Of a stretch of DNA of 64,000 bases, positions 12,121 to 22,674 are shown in pieces; position 1 is the stretch's first letter; each line of letters opens with the position of its first letter. The notes under the pieces were generated by a model. The model was not told where the DNA came from, searched no databases, and worked only from the letters and a program-made list of their open reading frames with translations. The stretch is from contig JAPZLL010000022.1 of the NCBI GenBank assembly GCA_036250225.1, forward strand, positions 248,001-312,000. The letters are read 5' to 3'. The DNA comes from Cercophora sp. LCS_1. Its lineage: Eukaryota; Ascomycota; Sordariomycetes; Sordariales; Lasiosphaeriaceae. Both the position numbers and the translations under genes were made by a program.

Positions 12121-12492
12121 AGGCGTTCGTCCGTCGGTAACCCATGTCATTTTCTTCGCCTTTCGGTTATGTCAGGGCCTCATCTACTTGGCGTTGTGGT
12201 ACTGCTTTGTGAGTAAGTTTGTTCGGGGCGAATATCAAGTGTCCCATAACAGGGCGGGACAGTAGCAAAACATAGACGGGAATCTTAGGAGGGCTCGGCC
12301 GGAAAACAGCGATGTTTGCCAAGGATCCTGGATGTATTATTAGCAATAACATGCGCGCGTTCTTTGTAGGATAGCGCGACGACAGCGCGGAGATGGTGAC
12401 GCCACGCCGTCAGCCAGCGTGGTGGATTTCATATCAATCCTACTATGTTAATACAACATCCCAAAACCAAACCTTTAGCGCCTGTTGGTCCG
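12121..12492. other. Convergent intergenic region
   Basis: 372 bp between the 3' ends of the transporter and the PNPOx-like gene. Nothing recognised beyond presumed 3' UTRs. Confidence 0.6.
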
Positions 12493-13345
12493 TTACCTCA
12501 CGCCATTTACACCCTGCTGGCTCTGATCAACCACGCCACCGTTTTCCCCTGGAGGTGTGATGATCCAATCCCTCACGGCCCCCTTCCAGTCTGCAATACG
12601 GACATCCCGGATACCTACCACGATAACCCTCACCTCCTCACCAGCAACGAAGCACCCTCTTCCACCGTCGCCCTGCTGTTGGGCCTCGGGTACGACACTT
12701 TCCCGTCGGAAAACGGCCACGGGCGACTCGGAGTCGAATGTGTTGTTCTCCAGGTGCTTTTCCCTGTAGAAGCGTTCCTCGTCCGAACCAGCGTCCACGA
12801 GACGGGCCGACCCATTGATGGTGGCGCTGATGGATGAAACGGCGCTCGTGTTAAGGTTAAATAAGAGCGCGGCGAGCGAGGACGAGGGGCGGGACTCGGG
12901 TCCTGGTGAAGAACGACCGCCTGATAGACGTCGGGCCGCGGTTGTGGTTGTTGGGCGGTGGGAAACCCCTGTTATTGTTGGTCACGAACGTCAGCCAGCT
13001 GGACAATGGTGGGCAGAAGGAGGGGAGGGCAGGGGGACCAATGGGGTGAGATTTACAGTCGTGTACGAGCAGGGAGACGTTTGGGTTGGCGACCAGGTTG
13101 TTCATCTTTTTGGAGGCGGGGTTGGTGGTCATGACGATGACGGGGGAGGGCGAGAAAGGCGACGAGGCCAGGTAGGTGTAGTTCATGAGCGAGACGTGGG
13201 GGACGTTGTCGACGCACGTCGCCAGGTGGAGGAACCGGGCATTTTCGAGGCATTGGACTACCTCGGAGGGTAGCTCGTGGGTGACGCGCATGTTGGTGTC
13301 GCCGGCGGAGGCGGCGCTGTTGAGTGGTATTTGTTGCTGCTCCAT
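12493..13345 (-). CDS. Pyridoxamine 5'-phosphate oxidase-like FMN-binding split-barrel protein
   Basis: Two exons (13345-13057 and 12968-12493; 88-bp intron, GTAAAT...AACAG) encode 254 residues. The N-terminal half has ARFLHLATCVDNVPHVSLMNYTY, the FMN split-barrel opening typical of fungal PNPOx-like proteins (yeast YLR456W/YPR172W group), then VIVMTTNPASKKMNNLVANPNVSLLVHD. The junction restores HDWVSHRP. Exon 2 carries a Ser-rich variable stretch, then SISATINGSARLVD and the strand VRVIVVGIRDVRIADW. The group is usually annotated as putative pyridoxamine-phosphate oxidase, but its members are not proven Pdx3 enzymes, so a general flavin oxidoreductase role is the safer reading. A late in-frame stop just after a GTGAGG could hide one more small intron. 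Confidence 0.85.
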
Positions 13346-14327
13346 TGTGATGTTTTGGGTATGGGGCGAGGGGGTTAGAAGGTATCTGTACCCTCCCTCT
13401 CCTGATGCGGGATGGGTTTGATGGGCGCCGAGAAATGCACTAACAAGGGGTGGGGTTGGTGTGGGTTTTTGGTTCCCGTCGTTGCCCCGTCGCAGGTCGT
13501 CGTTGAGGACCGGGAGAAGTAGAAGATTGAGAGCCCTGGTGTTTTCGAATTCGAGGTCTATCCAGTCGGTAGTTGAGCGAACGTTATTTGGGTGCGTTGA
13601 ATGGTCGGATGGACGTCGTGGATCACTGCCGTGAGCGTGAGAGATGTCCTCATGTGTTGTCTGCTGAGGGGGAGCAAGGGATGACTAACCTGGAAATCGT
13701 AATGCGGGGCATAGCGGGACGGGCGGGACCCCCTGTTCGCAATGACGTTGGAGGTCGGGGAAGGCCACCAAGCACGATGGCGCCGACAAGGCCGGGCTGG
13801 AGAGCTCAGGTCGGGCAAGTAACATATCAAATTGATGCTAGGTACTGTAGAGTATCATATCATTGACAACGTATGTATTCACAAGCTTTAGATACGGCCC
13901 AATTGAGGCCCGTCGTGCACCGCCCCGTGATTCTGTCGTTGAGCGACAGCCGTATCGGACGTGATCTTGAAGCGGCTCATCACCAAACCGACCAATATCC
14001 TCCTACAATCCAATCATTAGGAACCATCGAGATCGCAGGGGCGCCGAATTACCCAGGCTACTCTGAGAGAAGAGCCATCCGCAAAGTCACGAGGCAGCTG
14101 CGCGTGCTTGACCGCAGTCGCGGTTGCTGGGGTCGGCTAACAAGGGGGCACGGCTAGTGTCGGCCAAACCAGAGAGCCTCGGGATCTTGTCCAACATCAA
14201 GAATGCGATCAACATCCCTCCCATCCTCACCCCCATTGTCCCTTTTCTCCCCTCATTCACTGACCAACTCGCGGCGCAATTGTCCTCCTTCTCATACTCG
14301 ACAAGTCATATCTCGTCTCTGACGACA
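13346..14327. other. Divergent promoter region, 1 kb
   Basis: Shared upstream region of the PNPOx-like gene (-) and the 3-methylcrotonyl-CoA carboxylase alpha gene (+). No separate gene seen. The stretch 14160-14327 is pyrimidine-rich and is a likely leader of the carboxylase gene. Confidence 0.55.
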
Positions 14328-16668
14328 ATGCGCTCTCTCAAACGAACCTCGGGACGGTTCCGGGTGCCGTCGCTCGGCCCCGTGCCAACCACGCCCCGGA
14401 TGTTTCCCCCAGTCTCAACAGCAGCCCTCGCAACCCACGCCGCCTGCTCTAGTAACACGACGGCGGTAAACCTTATCACCTCTCTCCTCATCGCTAATCG
14501 CGGCGAAATCGCCCTGCGCATTGCCCGCACCGCCGCCCAGATGGGCATCCGCACCACCACTCTTTACACCGACGTCGACGCCGCGGCCCAGCACGCCCGC
14601 TGCACGCCTTATTCGCTTGCCCTCGGGCCCCAATCCGCTGCGTACCTGGATGGACCTCGCATTGTTGAGCTCGCCAAGAAGCACGGCATCCAAGCCCTGC
14701 ATCCGGGTTATGGCTTCTTGAGTGAAAATCCGGCCTTTGCCGAAGCGTGCGAGGATGCGGGCATCGTGTTTGTCGGCCCACCGGCCAAGGCAATGGCCGA
14801 TATGGGCGACAAGGCGAGGAGTAAGGAGATTATGACAGCTGCTGGTGTGCCGTGCGTGCCGGGATACCATGGTGCTGAGCAAACTGTTGAGCAGCTCAAG
14901 GAGAGGGCGAAGCAGATTGGGTTTCCGGTCTTATTGAAGAGTGTCAAGGGAGGCGGTGGTAAAGGCATGCGTATCGTGAGGGCTGAGGGTGAGTTTGCTT
15001 CTCAGCTGGGAAGCGCGAGGGCTGAGGCGAGGGCCAGCTTTGGAGAAGGCGGGGAGGTCATGTTGGTGGAGAAGTACGTTGTCAGGCCAAGACATGTCGA
15101 GGTGCAAGTATTTGCCGATCGGTACGGCAATTGTGTTGCGCTGGGCGAGAGGGACTGCAGCGTGCAGAGGAGACACCAAAAGATCCTGGAGGAGAGTCCG
15201 GCGCCATTGCTTGACGATGCGACAAGGAAGGACCTGTGGGATAAGGCAAGGACAGCGGCCCTTGCGGTCGGTTATGTTGGTGCTGGAACAGTTGAGTTCA
15301 TTCTCGACAGGGATACGGGAGAGTTCTACTTCATGGAGATGAACACACGTCTCCAGGTTGAGCACCCAGTCAGCGAAATGGTCACGGGTACCGATCTGGT
15401 CGAGTGGCAGTTTCGCGTCGCTGCCGGAGAGAGGCTTCCTCTGACCCAGGACGAGATTGAACATCGCATCATGGAGCGTGGCCACGCAATCGAGGCCCGG
15501 ATCTACGCCGAAAACCCCGACAAGGGCTTCTTCCCCGACTCAGGCAAGCTAGTGCACCTGGCTACACCAAAGACGTCTGAGGATATCCGCATCGACGCTG
15601 GCTTCGTCGAGGGCGACACCGTCTCCGAAGCCTACGATGGTATGATTGCCAAGTTGATTGTCAGAGGGAAAGACCGCGAAACAGCCATCCGGAAAACAGA
15701 GCTCGCCCTCCGGGAGTACGAGGTTGTTGGGCTGAGCACAAATATCGAATTCCTCAAGAAGCTATGCCGGAGCCAAGCATTCATCGAAGGCGACGTTGAG
15801 ACAGGCTTCATTGACAAGTGGAGAGATGAACTTTTCAGCCCACAACACACTGGCGATGAGGTGTTTGCGCAAGCCGCGCTCGGGCTACTGAGCTCCCAGG
15901 TCAGCCAGTCGTCCAGGGTATCGGCAAGCGGTCCCCACGGCCAGACACTCGGTTTCGGGGAAGCGAGCACTCAGACCGAGCGCCTTTTTGCCTTCAAGGT
16001 CCGAGATGACAGCAGCGCCGAAGAGGGTGAGATCGTCCAGGTGGCTGTCACGCCGCGGGGCCACTCTCTTTTTAACGTTGCCGTTTCCCGACAGGGCAGC
16101 AGCGAGACCCCCAAAGTGTTTGAGAATGTCATTTGCGAGCCAACAGCAGGCAACGGCTCCTCAAAGGCAAAGCTGACGACGTATTATCCCTTGGCAAGAA
16201 TCGATTCGACTCTGGTCAAGAACCCTGTGACTGAGGGCAACATCACTGTTTTCCAGCTGGGAGAGAAAACCGAGCTTCAGTTGGTGGAGCCAGCGTGGTT
16301 TGAGAAGGCATTGGGGTTGAAGGAGGCAGCGGCTAGCGTGGTGGCGCCGATGCCGTGTAAGATCCTCAGGAATGAGGTTAGCGAGGGTGAGAGGGTAGAG
16401 AAGGGTGCGGCGTTGGTAGTGTGAGTATACCGTTGACGGTGTCGTTTTTCTCGAGTACTGACGCAGCTATGACAGAATCGAGTCGATGAAGATGGAGACG
16501 GTGATTCGATCACCGCAGTCTGGTGTTATCAAGAAGCTAGCGCATAAAGAAGGGGTAAGTTTTCTACATTTCCTGTCACTGGGCGCTTACTAATGTGGTG
16601 AATAGGACATCTGCAAAGCGGGTACCGTGCTGGTCCTCTTTGAGGAGGCCGAAGATGCGTCACCATGA
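14328..16668 (+). CDS. 3-methylcrotonyl-CoA carboxylase, biotin-carrying alpha subunit (mitochondrial)
   Basis: Three exons (14328-16420, 16476-16554, 16606-16668; introns 55 and 51 bp) give 744 residues. A ~45-residue Arg/Ser/Thr-rich presequence precedes the biotin carboxylase domain, which starts LLIANRGEIALRIARTA. Visible motifs are HPGYGFLSENPAFAEAC, the ATP-grasp loop KSVKGGGGKGMRIV, ERDCSVQRRHQKILEESPAP and the substrate/Mg site FYFMEMNTRLQVEHPVSEMVTGTDLVEWQ. The BCCP domain is split by the introns: APMPCKILRNEVSEGE lies in exon 1 and the biotin-attachment site ESMKMET in exon 2. The domain set without a carboxyltransferase or acetyl-CoA-carboxylase central region matches MCC alpha rather than pyruvate or acetyl-CoA carboxylase. 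It acts in mitochondrial leucine breakdown with a separate beta subunit, which is not in this window. Confidence 0.93.
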
Positions 16669-16857
16669 TCATATTTCTAGAGTTATCACAAGATGGGCGT
16701 TGCGACTGTTTGCTGAGGGTTAGATAGCAGTTAGACAGTTGGGATTCCGTACATAGGCTTGGCCAGCAGCGGCGTTAGGGGTAAAATCGGTTTACTCAAA
16801 AACAAACGAATTGGACATGACATATATGCCTTTCATTAGAATCCAAATCTAGTGGTA

Positions 16858-18567
16858 TCATGATGCAACAACAGCAGTTCCGTTGGCCGGACTCTCCTCT
16901 GCCAAAGCGAGACTGAACTCCGGATCCAGATCCAACCCCTTGAATCCCTCCTCCACAATCCATGACCTCCCCTTCTCAGGCGTATACAAAGCCTCGCACG
17001 CCCGCCCCACAACCAACAAACCAGGCGGTCTACTGCCCTCCTGCTCAATCGCCTCGGCCACATGCCTCAACGTGGTCCTAATGACTCTCTGATCCGGACA
17101 GCTCGCCCGCTCCACGACCGCACAGGGCGTTTCCACAGGCCAAAGCCCCCGTCCCTTCTCCTCGCCCTCCACATGCCCCGTCAACTCGGCCACCAGCCCC
17201 CCAATCCTATGCAACGCCATCAAGAACACCACCGTCCTGCTGCGCACATACTCAGGCGGCGTAGGCGCTTTCCCAGCCTTGCCTGTCCCCGTGCAAATCA
17301 ACACCTGGTCCGCAACATCCCGCTGCGTAGCCGGTATCCCCGCAAACAACGGCGCGCTCAAACTGCTCGTTATCCCGGGCAGCACCGTCACGCAACCGCC
17401 CATGCCGCGGGCAGCAAAGAATGCCACCTCCTCGCCACCGCGCCCGTAGACAAAGGGATCACCCTGCTTGAGGCGGAGTACCGTCTGGCCGGCTTGCACG
17501 CCTTCAAGCGCCTGCTGGAGGAGCTCGTCCTGCGCGCGATCGGCGTTGCCCGGGAATTTACGGGCGATACGGACCGGTGTGCGTCTGGGTATGAGATCGA
17601 GCACGCCCGAGGGGACGAGCTTATCCGCGAGGATCAGATCGGCGGACTGGATGGCCTTGTGGGTGGCGCGGGTGAGGAGGTCCGGGTGGCCGGGGCCTGA
17701 GCCGGCGAGGATGAGGCGGCCTGTTTTGGCGGCGGGAGCCGCGTTGGAAGCAGGCCCCAGAGTTGCGGGTGTGTGGTACGAGGTGAGGAGGATGGTGACA
17801 TCGGCGTCTGTGACCGCCGCGAGACGTCTCAGGGGCCAGTACTCGCATACCTGGGCGAGCCAGCGCTGGCGTCGGGTCCGGAGCGCTTCGGCGGCGCTGG
17901 AGTCTGGGATGAGTTTGTTGAAGGTGGCGGTTTGGTCGATCGAGTCGTCGATGCCTTCGTCGTTTTCCTCCGTCTTGCTGCTGTCTTCGGAGACGATTCG
18001 GCGGCGGGCGTCGCCTAGGCGTGCGCAGGCTGTCCCAAGACCGAACGGTAACGCTGCGGCAACTTCGCGCCGGATGCGGCTCGCGAGTTTGCACCCGCGC
18101 CCATTGGTCGTGACGCCGATTTGTAGCGGCCCGTCAACGTGGACGCTGAGGAGACTGAAGGAGCAGAGGGAGGGTGTATCGACGACGTTGATGGGGATGC
18201 GGTTGCGGCGACAGAGTGCTGAGATCTGTGGTGCTAGGGGATCCCGGGAGCTGGTGATGAAAACGGCGTCGACGACTGAGTTGACCTCGGGCCGACCGAC
18301 GGTGAAGAGGTCGTCGTCTTGAAACGGCCGGTCTATGTGCTTCACGGCGCCTGAGGCGATGTGTGCGGCCAAGGCATAGTGGAGATCCTCGGCTGGTGTC
18401 CCGGTGATGAGAAGGGGTTTTGCGCCGACCGCAAGGGATTGTGATGCTCGCGAGGCCGCGAGGGGGTTGGATCCCAGGATGAGATGGATATGGCCACGAG
18501 AGTGTTGGGCTGTTAGGAGAGAAGTTTGATATGCGGGAGAAGAGTCCATTGTGGTCGTGGGGTTCAT
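16858..18567 (-). CDS. MET1: Uroporphyrinogen-III C-methyltransferase, siroheme synthesis (Met1 type)
   Basis: Single-exon gene for 569 residues. Residues ~20-200 resemble the Rossmann precorrin-2 dehydrogenase (CysG N-terminal) domain: IHLILGSNPLAASRASQSL, DAVFITSSRDPLAPQISALCRRNRIPINVVDTP, and GVTTNGRGCKLASRIRREV. The Gly-rich loop is degenerate, so dehydrogenase/ferrochelatase activity is doubtful. Residues ~285-530 are the SAM-dependent methyltransferase domain: GSGPGHPDLLTRATHKAIQ, RLKQGDPFVYGRGGEE, VLPGITSSLSAPLFAGIPATQRD and VVFLMAL. Met1 makes precorrin-2, a precursor of siroheme for sulfite and nitrite reductases. The start is the first of two close in-frame ATGs. A long upstream ORF precedes it (see findings). 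Confidence 0.93.
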   Translation of the reverse strand: MNPTTTMDSSPAYQTSLLTAQHSRGHIHLILGSNPLAASRASQSLAVGAKPLLITGTPAEDLHYALAAHIASGAVKHIDRPFQDDDLFTVGRPEVNSVVDAVFITSSRDPLAPQISALCRRNRIPINVVDTPSLCSFSLLSVHVDGPLQIGVTTNGRGCKLASRIRREVAAALPFGLGTACARLGDARRRIVSEDSSKTEENDEGIDDSIDQTATFNKLIPDSSAAEALRTRRQRWLAQVCEYWPLRRLAAVTDADVTILLTSYHTPATLGPASNAAPAAKTGRLILAGSGPGHPDLLTRATHKAIQSADLILADKLVPSGVLDLIPRRTPVRIARKFPGNADRAQDELLQQALEGVQAGQTVLRLKQGDPFVYGRGGEEVAFFAARGMGGCVTVLPGITSSLSAPLFAGIPATQRDVADQVLICTGTGKAGKAPTPPEYVRSRTVVFLMALHRIGGLVAELTGHVEGEEKGRGLWPVETPCAVVERASCPDQRVIRTTLRHVAEAIEQEGSRPPGLLVVGRACEALYTPEKGRSWIVEEGFKGLDLDPEFSLALAEESPANGTAVVAS

Positions 18568-18579
18568 GAGAAGGGAACC

Positions 18580-18886
18580 TGTGAGATGAAGACTTGGGAT
18601 GCCACTAGCATCTTTCTTTGCACTTTGTTTTTGTCCTCAACGTTCCTGGCAGAAAGAGGTTGATGCAACGGGTTATAAGTGGAAACCACCTGCCTGACTC
18701 ACGGGTGGACGGATCGGAGACGTTGCTCCCACGGAGTGGGATGGGCAAGGAATGCTTGACAATGATATCTCCGTCCAACTTCATTCGTTTCTTTGTGAAC
18801 CGGAATTGGCCAGTGAGAAGGCCCCATTTTCGACTTACAAAAATTTGAGCGACAGAGAGACTTTTCTTAGCTCCCGCTGACGCCAT
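18580..18886 (-). promoter_or_regulatory. Possible upstream ORF in the MET1 leader
   Basis: An ATG at 18886 opens a 93-codon frame ending at 18605, 37 nt before the MET1 ATG. It also contains a perfect GTAAGT donor at 18838. Splicing to the CACAG acceptor at 18579 would shorten the uORF to 20 codons and place its TGA in ATGA overlap with the MET1 start. No database-recognisable protein is encoded. Either form could modulate MET1 translation; this is inference. Confidence 0.3.
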
Positions 18887-19844
18887 CCTCTAATTACGTT
18901 ATCGCTGCTATCGCCCCAATCGCTTGGCCCAGCGCGACCACTTCCGCGGGGTCAACGGCAATGTAACCCCTCCACCCCGTTGCCGGAGATGCTTTACTCT
19001 TGATCCCTCACTGATTAGATCTACCAACAGTATTCCGAATTGCTGCAACTATGTTTGGTTCGGAATGTGTCTTTCTTAGCTCCTTGAAATGGATATGAAT
19101 GCCCTCAGGCGGACTTGTGGTCAACGGCATCGTCGAAATCAGACTGCCATTTGGGTTTGCAATGGGAACAAAGAGTCCATCAACAGGGCGGACCAACGCC
19201 TAGTAAACTGACCCTTATCTATGTTGGAGCCGGCGATTCAAGGCGAAGCCAGAGACTCGCGGACAAACCTGAGAACGAATAGAGTCGGCAACTGAACACG
19301 CAAATGGTCGATATCATTCTTCCCACAGAGCCAGAGCGTACTCATACGAAACGGGCCGGGACTGACTCCAACATACGAGACTAGCGAAAAACCCGTGAAG
19401 AAGTAAAAACTATTGGACAAACACGTTCAAGCCAAAACATTCTGCGCCTGGACGATGCGGTTTGGAAGTCCGGTCTGGGAAAAATACACCGAATCTGTCT
19501 TTGCACCCCGGGTCCCCACCTTCAGCGATTAAGCATCAGGCACAGATACTGTTCACTCCTGACCCGTAGAGTCGACGCCCGAAATCCGATCTATATATAC
19601 AATGCAGAAGTTACCATCGTTTCCTCGACTGGTCAGTCAAGGTTAAGGATCAAAGGCAAAGGACCATCCCAAGGTACTGATAACACAAAAATGAATTCTT
19701 GGACTGCAAAACAGTCCGTTCGCGGAGCCGAGTTTGGCCATGTCAGTGCGATGCTAGCGTCGAAATCGCGAGTTTTCGTGTCCGAGTGAGTCGTTTCGTC
19801 GATATCGCGACTTAATCCAAGGATAAATCGCTTGTAGGGTCCGT
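18887..19844. other. Intergenic region between MET1 and RHO3
   Basis: Both neighbours are on the minus strand. Apart from RHO3 3' sequence, the minus strand holds two protein-like open stretches (19420-19238 and 19196-19008) that could be exons or remnants of an unrecognised gene; see findings. No confident model could be built. Confidence 0.4.
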
Positions 19845-20732
19845 TTACATGACGGTGCATTTGGAGTCTTCACGCTCCTTTCGGACTGATAGGGCGACGC
19901 GGGCGGCTTCTGTGAAGGCTTCGTTGACTCCCCTATTGCGCATGGCCGAACACTCGAGGTACCGCATGGCGTTTATTCGGCGAGCCACTTCCAATCCTTG
20001 GTCGTAGTTGATCATGGGCTTCTTCTCGCGCGGTGTGCCGTCCTCATTTGCACCTTCTTCATCTTCCTCCGTTCCCTCACGCAGGTCGCACTTCAGAGCG
20101 ACCAAAACGAGCTTGACACCTGGGCAGTTGTCGGCAATTTCCCCTACCCATTTGCTCTCCACGTTCTCGAGCGAATCCTTGCTATCGACTGAGTAGCAAA
20201 GCATAATAAGATCGGTATCATCTATGACACTTGTCAGAACCTGGGGAGGGGAGAGGAAGGGCATTGCCAGTCCTACCGTAAGAGAGACTCCTTAACCTGT
20301 CAAATTCTTCTTGGCCTGCAGTGTCCCACAATGACAGCTCGATATGCACATTGTCAACGAAGATGTCTGTGGATTGGCAATTAGGTACTGTTCGGGTATC
20401 GTATCGGGGGAAGACGAACCGTGGACATAGTTCTCGAAAACCGTCGGTTCGTAGACTGTCGGAAAGTAGCTAGACGGCTATGAGTACCTGCACTCAAAGC
20501 GCAGCCTGGGAGATTTAACGCACCCTCTCGTAAAGACATTCAGTAGCGACGTCTTGCCGCAAGCGCCATCGCCTCTGCAATGAAAACATCCGTCAGCCCC
20601 TCTTACCAAGGTCAAATCGGTCGGCGCGCGATGCTGAAACACCCCTCCAAGATTGCTAGATCAAGACGAGGGTACTCACAGCAGAACGAGCTTGCGCTGC
20701 ACGGTCTTGGAGCCTCCGATCCCACAAGGCAT
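19845..20732 (-). CDS. RHO3: Rho-family GTPase Rho3
   Basis: Five exons (20732-20680, 20574-20524, 20469-20420, 20366-20277, 20221-19845) join in frame to 206 residues; introns are 105, 54, 53 and 55 bp. The GTPase motifs run across the junctions: KLVLLGDGACGKTS (P-loop, exons 1-2), YFPTVYEPTVFENYV (switch I), LSLWDTAGQEEFDRLRSLSYDDTD (switch II, exons 4-5), ALKCDLR (the NKxD-equivalent) and ECSAM. The sequence ends in the CaaX box CTVM for prenylation. An acidic insert (EGTEEDEEGANEDG) in the Rho insert region is a usual variable site in filamentous-fungal Rho3. Rho3 acts in polarised exocytosis and hyphal tip growth. First and second exons together are too short to be seen as ORFs. Confidence 0.94.
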
Positions 20733-22674
20733 TGTGACGTGTTGAGCAACAACACGAGTTTGATTGTTCTGGCGATCGCCTGCTGGGTCCGCTCAATCTT
20801 TCGACTGTCGGAAGCTTTGAGCTCGGATCGACGTAGCGACGAGTACAGGGCGAAAAATAGATCGAGGTCGAGAAAGGGAATTGAAGGAAGGTGGGCGAAG
20901 ATTTACGCGTGGGCGGCGTCAAAGGCCAACTTTATCGGGGCTATCGCGAAAAGCAGGTAGGACCAAGGACAGGGCGGCGGACGCTATTTCGAGTGAGCCG
21001 GACGTCAATCAATGCAATGCCTCGTCGGAAGAGAATGGGCGCCTCCAAGCGCAAAGCAGATGCGTACGCCTGTGAAGAACAAAAACGGCGGGAAAGCAAC
21101 GAAGGTGTGAAATGTGAGGACTTGTAAGGTGCACACTGTTGGCCGGGATCGCGGCTGGAGATGAAGTCAACGAAATTGGGAACGCAACTGGACCAGGATC
21201 CACGGGCGAGAACTTGAGCCGACAGGTGCCACGCAGAAGCGGATTGGGGTAAGGGCGATCAACTTGTGGGGCGCTGCTCGCTAAAATGCCAATCGAGGGG
21301 ACCTTTCCCCCATCGCTGACTTGGCTCCAGCTGAGGATTTGGCGTCATTCCTTCCACCACTTCTCATCCGCCGCCACCGGTTATACTTGGACGGGATGGA
21401 CATTTCCAGGCGCTGGGTTTTCATATATGAATGTTTGGCATAGAGGCCAGACTGAGCACCCGAAGCTCTCCATCTCCCATCAGCAGGGCTATTCTTCAGG
21501 CGTCGTTCATGGCAGCAACCTCAACCCTGAATTCGTCAAAAAGAAACGGTCCCGAATGCCAGTCAGACATGCATACGCCTCGCATGTATCAGAAGCTAGA
21601 CGTCGAGTTCAGTCCGAAGCTGAAGCGCCTGAACGTTCCCGTTTGGCCGGATGTGACAATCTGACCTACCAAGTTTGGATTAGTTGGAGTCGTGAGACCT
21701 GGGCGAGTTCATGAGCATTCGATGAAGTTGAAATGCTCGGCATGTGCGAAATCGGTCATTGAGTTGAGATTGAAAATGAAGATGCTCCTGTCGTCACTGC
21801 TCGCGCATCATATTATGGTTACCGCCAACGAGACTGACCAAGAACCGTCCTCGGCAGCCAAAAGGAGAAGCTGACCTGTTTTCAGGCCCCCATCCTCCGC
21901 GCTTCCGCTTGAGTTCATGTGAGTTTTGAGAAGGTAACCTCCCAAGCCTATCTTGCCAATGTACAATACCAACCCACACTCGAATTCGGGCCACCCCTAA
22001 GACGAACCCCCCATTCGCCACCGACAACCCACCACGAGCGGAGAATAGGGGTTCTCCGCTCGCCGGTCCAACTCAATTGTTCGCCGGTGGTTATGGTGCG
22101 GGATTAGTCTCCGGACGGAATCTAGCCAGTTCGCATTGCAGTCGGTGCATCTGCGCACCGCACAATAGGACCGACAAGGACCATTGACTGACGTTCCATC
22201 AGATCCAGCCCATACCCTCACAAGCCTCCCCATAGCCACTTCATCCAACCTTGTTCTGATGTGAAGGAAGCTCATACGTATGCGAAAGCAGCATGGAGTG
22301 GGACGAGACCTGGATGCCCGTATCGCCTTTGCTACACCTCATTGAGGACGAAGTTGACCTCCCTCGCCGGACCAGCCTCGCAAGCGGCTTAGAAAGTTAG
22401 GCTTAACCGGCGAGCACGGTCACTTCCCAAACCAGACCGGGAAGACGTCTGGTTCCGTCCTTGCATGAAGATCGCCAAGCCAAAATCAACATCGGAAGCG
22501 GAAACTGGTAAACAGCGTCATGCGATTGTTCATCTAGCATCTGGAAAATGTGCACAATTCATTCGTGTGATAATAGCAGTAATGCTAAAGTATTCCATTG
22601 TGAGACACAACTATGGGCATCTGGGTATCTCGGTTTCAGCCTCCATGTCAATATCCGCTCAACTCCTCGCTTGT
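20733..22674. other. Intergenic region, 1.9 kb
   Basis: Upstream of RHO3 and downstream of CWC25. ORFs here are short and without motifs. 20733-21250 is presumably RHO3 promoter and leader. No RNA gene or repeat recognised. Confidence 0.5.
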
